This document shows positions 40,301 through 42,983 of a stretch of 42,983 nt of DNA, piece after piece. Location: assembly GCA_009695305.1 (NCBI GenBank), contig SIBG01000032.1:1-42983 (forward strand), given 5' to 3'. A model generated the notes under the pieces. The model ran no database searches, was not told the DNA's origin, and saw nothing but the letters and a program-made list of their open reading frames with translations. The position numbers and the translations under genes were made by a program. The stretch is from Opitutus sp. Lineage in GTDB: Bacteria; Verrucomicrobiota; Verrucomicrobiia; Opitutales; Opitutaceae. Numbering within the stretch: position 1 is the stretch's first letter; each line of letters begins with the position of its first letter.

Positions 40301-42906
40301 ATCGCACCACGTGGCGGCAAGAGGTCGAGGCCCTCAAATCGTGGCTCGCCGAGCGATTGGATTGGATGGACGGCGCACCGCAGACCATCGACCCGACAAC
40401 TCTCGCGGAGCGACTCAAACCCACCGAGTTGATCGATGCCGTCACGGGACGACCGCAATACGGCGGCGATGTGCCGGTAGGATTCCAGTTCCGAATCAAT
40501 AATCCGAACCCCGCCGGCGGCACCACCTACTACACGCTCAATGGCGCGGATCCGCGACAGGTCGGTGGCGCGCTCGATGCGTCCACCCTCACGGCGGCCA
40601 CCGGCACCGTCTCGACGTCCACGCTCCTTGCGGCCGGGCAATCGTGGCACTGGCTGCTGCCCACCGCCGCGCCGGTCAACGATGCCAGCGGACTGCCCTG
40701 GACCGCCCCGGCCTACGTCGATAGCGCCTGGAGCACCGGCACCGCGCCGCTCGGTTACGGCGAGACGACCGGCCTCGCCACGAATGTCGCGCCGGTCTCG
40801 CCCAACTATCCGTCGGCCACCGTCGAACCTGGGCCGGCATATTTCCGCACGACGTTCAACGCCGCGGGGACCGTCGGGTTGACGAGCGCTTTTTTTGAAA
40901 TCATGGCGGACGACGGCGCCGTGATTTACCTTAACGGGGTCGAGGCCGCGCGCATCAACTTTCCCCTCGCGCCCACTCCGGCCACCTATGGGCAAGAGGC
41001 CCTGGGGCCCATCGATCCGGGCAACAACTATGTGCCCATCGAGTCGATGTTCGTCGCCGTGCCCTTCGACCGGACGCTCCTGAAAGAGGGCGTCAACACG
41101 CTGGCCGTCGAAGTCCACCAAGCGATCTACTCCTTCCCGCCCAATGCCGCCAACGCCTATCCGCGGAACGACTACTCCGACCTGCGCTTCGATCTCCGCC
41201 TCGTCGGCCAGACCGCGTCGGCGCCCGGCCCCGCCATCGCGCTGGCGACTCCTGGCGCCCACACCGTTCGCACGCGCATCAAAAACGGCACCACGTGGTC
41301 GCCGCTGACCGAGGCGACGTTTGTCCTGGACGCCGCGCCCGCGAGCGCGGCGAACCTCGTCGTCAGCGAACTGCACTATCATCCCGCCGACCCGACGCCG
41401 GCCGAACTGGCGGCCGGATATAACAATGGAAACGACTTCGAGTTTATCGAGCTGCTGAACATCTCCCGCACGCAATCCATCGATCTCAGCGGCGTGAAAC
41501 TCGACGACGCGGTCTCGTTCGATTTCAGCACCGTGGCGCCGGCGTTGCGCATTTTGCCCCCGGGCGGACGGATTATCATCGCGGAGAATACCGCGGCGTT
41601 CGCGGCCCGGCTGGAGCCGGGGGCCCGCCCGGTGGTGGCGGGCGCTTTTGCGGGAAACCTCTCCAACAGCAGTGAGCAACTGATCGTCCGCGCCGCGAAC
41701 GGCGCCATCATCAAAAAATTCACCTATCACGATTCCTCCCCGTGGCCGGCAGAGGCGGACGGCAGCGGCTCCAGCCTGGTGCTCAACACGCCGTTCACCA
41801 ACCCGAATCACACGCTGGCGAGCAGCTGGCACGCGAGTCCCCCCGTCGCGCTGATGAAGACGTCCCTCGCGCCGCCCGCCCCGCTCATTGCGGCCCAGCC
41901 CAACGGGCAGACCGTCCTGTTCGGGAACGGCGCCACCCTGGCTGCTTCCGCGAACGGAGCCGGATTCCTCTGGTATCAATGGTTGAAAGATGGGACGCCG
42001 GTCGAAGGCGCCACCAAGCCCACGTTGTCGCTGAGCAGCGCTTCGCCAGCGAATTTGGGCAACTATTCGTTGATCGTTTCAAATGCCGGTGGCTCCGTCG
42101 TGAGTGCGCCGGCGCGACTCGAAGTCGTCACCGGCAGCGCGCTTTCAAATCTATCCGTGCGCACAACGCTGGGCGCCGGGCAGACGGTCACCCTTGGCGC
42201 CGTCGTGAGCGGCGGTTCCAAGAACGTCCTCATCCGGGCCGCCGGTCCCGCGTTGGCGGCGTTTGGGCTCAGCGGCCTGGCCGACCCAAAACTGGAACTC
42301 TTTGCCGGCGGCAGCACGGCTCCGACCGCCACCAACGACAATTGGCCCAGCTCGCTCGCCAGTGTCTTTGCGTCGGTTGGCGCGTTTGGTTTTGCCAGCG
42401 GCTCCAAGGACGCGGCGTTGAGCCAAGTGCTCACCGGCGCCTTTACCGTGCGAGCTTCGGGCACCGGCCCCGGGGTGATTCTGGTCGAGACGTATGACAC
42501 CGCCGGTGGCACCTCGCCTCGGCTGGTCAACGTCTCCGCCCGCAATCGGGTGGGCACGGGTGACGATATTCTCATCGCGGGATTCTCCCTCGCCGGCGCC
42601 GGCAGCAAACAGGTTCTAATCCGCGCCGTCGGCCCGACGCTCGCGACCTTCGGCGTCCAGAGTCCGCTGGCCGATCCCACCCTCCGGGTGGTCGATAGCC
42701 GAGGCGTGACCATTTCGGCCAACGACAACTGGGCCGCCGCGCTCGCCCCGACGTTTGTCCAAGTCGGGGCCTTCCCGTTGGCGCTGGCGAGTCGGGACGC
42801 CGCTCTCCTGGTCACGCTTCCCGCCGGCGGCACCTACACCATTCAAGTCTCAGGAGTGAACAACACCACGGGCGAAGCGTTGATTGAGGTCTACGAGGTT
42901 TACTGA
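37366..42906 (+). CDS. Giant secreted lamin-tail/CotH surface protein with duplicated C-terminal domain
   Basis: A 1846-residue exported protein. In order: signal peptide (1-26, WKALGLAALVPAVLSAA); lectin-like jelly-roll region (27-275, TYTNNFNSLATDTPNGASNTS...VFIDDLSI); lamin-tail domain (282-405, GVIIEEIMADN..SDWIDLYNGTAAPVSLAGW); chitobiase C-terminal-like domain (about 480-535, YTLNTTEPTETSTLYTTPL); CotH-kinase-like domain (about 560-1005, MHVRGQSSSGEAERPYALEFW, LLGLPSHSDWILQSLTLDKSLMRNYL, FPLWDVDRSLGNSNY); a second chitobiase-like segment (about 1043-1075); a galactose-binding-like region (about 1090-1290); a second lamin-tail domain (about 1331-1480); an Ig-like domain (about 1507-1589, WYQWLKDGTPVEGATKPTLSL); and two copies of a C-terminal domain (about 1594-1715 and 1719-1846). 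CotH proteins phosphorylate spore-coat proteins in Bacillus; the role in Gram-negatives is unknown. No PEP-CTERM or LPXTG signal is present. Confidence 0.88.
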   Translation: MPRPPTLTRWKALGLAALVPAVLSAATYTNNFNSLATDTPNGASNTSLTLGGGLLNGVATNVTLISSRKDTNGAGTINVGIVKTGVGSARDTALRLADKATGSSTAALVLPVIDATAAVTDFTVTLRLLMDRVGGATPADGFNISFGSSLSGAGGAGGHIAAYGLVVNFDTFENATTDPRSIEVFADVNSVGNFLAAKLPGGNFTYDQTFRTVTLHWDAFNGLDLTYDGIAIFTDLPTPGFIPTVGGNFALNAATGGLMHDVFIDDLSITTVTTPVPPLATSGVIIEEIMADNATGLEDEDLAPSDWIDLYNGTAAPVSLAGWRLDYTSAPIAAPGTTPPPASYPLPNLSLPAFGHQIIFASGKNRFTNVRPHANFTLQKEGGTLMLVRADGTTVAHSLSYGPQREDVAFGGLGSTQTAGYFEVATPVATNTGRQAAGPRVAAPVFFKPGVVPLADQPSTVIAAALTLGMQLPAGAPAGAEIRYTLNTTEPTETSTLYTTPLDITAGTCVKARVFAPGYLPSKTGNRAFIWLSGAADTNATTLVNVASNYNASGQPFSSNLPVIVLDSFLRNIDGLTNPLGLRPHRFTQMAVYDVKPGANRASLANAPDQVLRSGMHVRGQSSSGEAERPYALEFWKEEADEDRNEPLLGLPSHSDWILQSLTLDKSLMRNYLMQQAMFEANGPGAGMRCRFVEVFFNQGNGTLDYSDYRGVYLLMEKPSRGKERVDVAKLNDSMSDPALVNGGFIFKNDKLPYDYKINAASNPAIPGSSRDYDISDPAPVTATQANALVGWLNRMTSALAAPDFNQPPSANFYAKWIHERSFIDQTLWLELGKEVDAYVFSHYFAKDRNGPLTAFPLWDVDRSLGNSNYGSSNASFGMKWWVVGSNYTYYSRLDDDSEFNDRYWNRWTALRRSHFSKETLFDRIETAYAQLTDGSRADIVTTSNSVTMAVQVPAARHYRKYPNLGSNTFPGGQTGQANRTTWRQEVEALKSWLAERLDWMDGAPQTIDPTTLAERLKPTELIDAVTGRPQYGGDVPVGFQFRINNPNPAGGTTYYTLNGADPRQVGGALDASTLTAATGTVSTSTLLAAGQSWHWLLPTAAPVNDASGLPWTAPAYVDSAWSTGTAPLGYGETTGLATNVAPVSPNYPSATVEPGPAYFRTTFNAAGTVGLTSAFFEIMADDGAVIYLNGVEAARINFPLAPTPATYGQEALGPIDPGNNYVPIESMFVAVPFDRTLLKEGVNTLAVEVHQAIYSFPPNAANAYPRNDYSDLRFDLRLVGQTASAPGPAIALATPGAHTVRTRIKNGTTWSPLTEATFVLDAAPASAANLVVSELHYHPADPTPAELAAGYNNGNDFEFIELLNISRTQSIDLSGVKLDDAVSFDFSTVAPALRILPPGGRIIIAENTAAFAARLEPGARPVVAGAFAGNLSNSSEQLIVRAANGAIIKKFTYHDSSPWPAEADGSGSSLVLNTPFTNPNHTLASSWHASPPVALMKTSLAPPAPLIAAQPNGQTVLFGNGATLAASANGAGFLWYQWLKDGTPVEGATKPTLSLSSASPANLGNYSLIVSNAGGSVVSAPARLEVVTGSALSNLSVRTTLGAGQTVTLGAVVSGGSKNVLIRAAGPALAAFGLSGLADPKLELFAGGSTAPTATNDNWPSSLASVFASVGAFGFASGSKDAALSQVLTGAFTVRASGTGPGVILVETYDTAGGTSPRLVNVSARNRVGTGDDILIAGFSLAGAGSKQVLIRAVGPTLATFGVQSPLADPTLRVVDSRGVTISANDNWAAALAPTFVQVGAFPLALASRDAALLVTLPAGGTYTIQVSGVNNTTGEALIEVYEVY
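42140..42903 (+). repeat. Tandem duplicated C-terminal domain of the surface protein
   Basis: Two divergent copies of a domain of about 120 residues end the 1846-residue protein. Shared features in the same order are a SVR/SAR opening, G-G/A-G-SK-VLIRA-GP-LA-FG, LADP-L, NDNW, VGAF, S-DAAL and an ending E-YD/YE. Protein-level similarity is clear, while DNA identity is low, so the duplication is old. A structural or surface-anchoring role is inferred from its terminal place. Confidence 0.75.
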
Positions 42907-42950
42907 AGGCGCTCACCGACGGCGCGCCCTCTGGCGTCGAGCCACGCGCC

Positions 42951-42983
42951 TCAGAACGCCGCCGTCGCCGTGTAGACGAACTG
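42951..42983 (-). CDS. 3' end of a minus-strand gene, probably an outer-membrane beta-barrel protein
   Basis: The complement of the last 33 bases reads QFVYTATAAF followed by a TGA stop (42951-42953). Alternating hydrophobic and polar residues ending in a C-terminal Phe are the usual last strand of outer-membrane beta-barrels, such as TonB-dependent receptors, where the Phe is recognised by the BAM complex. Only ten residues are visible, so the call rests on that short signature. The gene converges with the giant surface-protein gene. Confidence 0.45.
   Translation of the reverse strand, partial: QFVYTATAAF

Noticed and set aside
38557..41979. Minus-strand open frame of 1140 codons opposite the giant surface-protein gene
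   Set aside because: High-GC antisense artefact: composition is Arg/Gly/Val-rich without domains, while the plus strand has clear domains throughout.

Overview
The window is about 43 kb of GC-rich, gene-dense bacterial DNA. It looks like a member of the Verrucomicrobiota, most likely Opitutaceae-like. This is inferred from gene content: a HAF-repeat/PEP-CTERM exoprotein, several sulfatases, a DUF1080 protein, a huge lamin-tail/CotH surface protein with a duplicated C-terminal domain, and a Gld-type ABC operon with DUF4340 and AsmA-like partners. No start codon in the window has a convincing Shine-Dalgarno sequence. Most are preceded by a C/T-rich leader such as CTCCTCCGCC-ATG. No tRNA, rRNA or CRISPR array was seen, and no gene-free stretch exceeds 300 bases.

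Layout. 1-176: the end of an IS3-type insertion sequence, abutting a decayed HAF-repeat/PEP-CTERM gene (177-1297). 1544-4176: an orphan XdhC-family protein, a frameshifted membrane protein, an exported Pro/Ala-rich protein and a small conserved protein on the minus strand. 4281-13453: birA followed by a five-gene run (GldA-like ATPase, GldF-like permease, GldG-like protein, DUF4340 protein, AsmA-like protein), likely one envelope export or assembly unit. Its intergenic gaps carry heptamer repeats, and one forms a near-perfect hairpin from a stop codon to the next start codon. 13553-18236: a hybrid histidine kinase with two compensating frameshifts, then a small membrane protein with a frameshift in a G8 run. 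18233-23728: a minus-strand sulfatase-like protein lacking its catalytic residues, divergent from a DUF1080 protein; a dienelactone hydrolase; and a minus-strand TPR / Rossmann-like / nucleotide-cyclase fusion.

23981-35926 is a nine-gene plus-strand run: MetE-core-like protein, unassigned glycosidase-like protein, PhyH dioxygenase, double ferritin-like protein, Gfo/Idh/MocA dehydrogenase, small secreted protein, mutarotase-like protein and two sulfatases with signal peptides. It looks like an accessory pathway acting on a modified, possibly sulfated or methylated, carbohydrate. It is the best candidate here for an undescribed pathway, but no substrate can be named from sequence. 35977-42906: a convergent lactonase-type beta-propeller and the 1846-residue surface protein. 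The last 33 bases are the 3' end of a minus-strand gene ending in Phe, as outer-membrane barrels do.

Three genes carry four indels at or next to short homopolymers (about 2665, 14205, 14643 and 17960). This could be real decay or sequencing error, and should be settled before those genes are interpreted.
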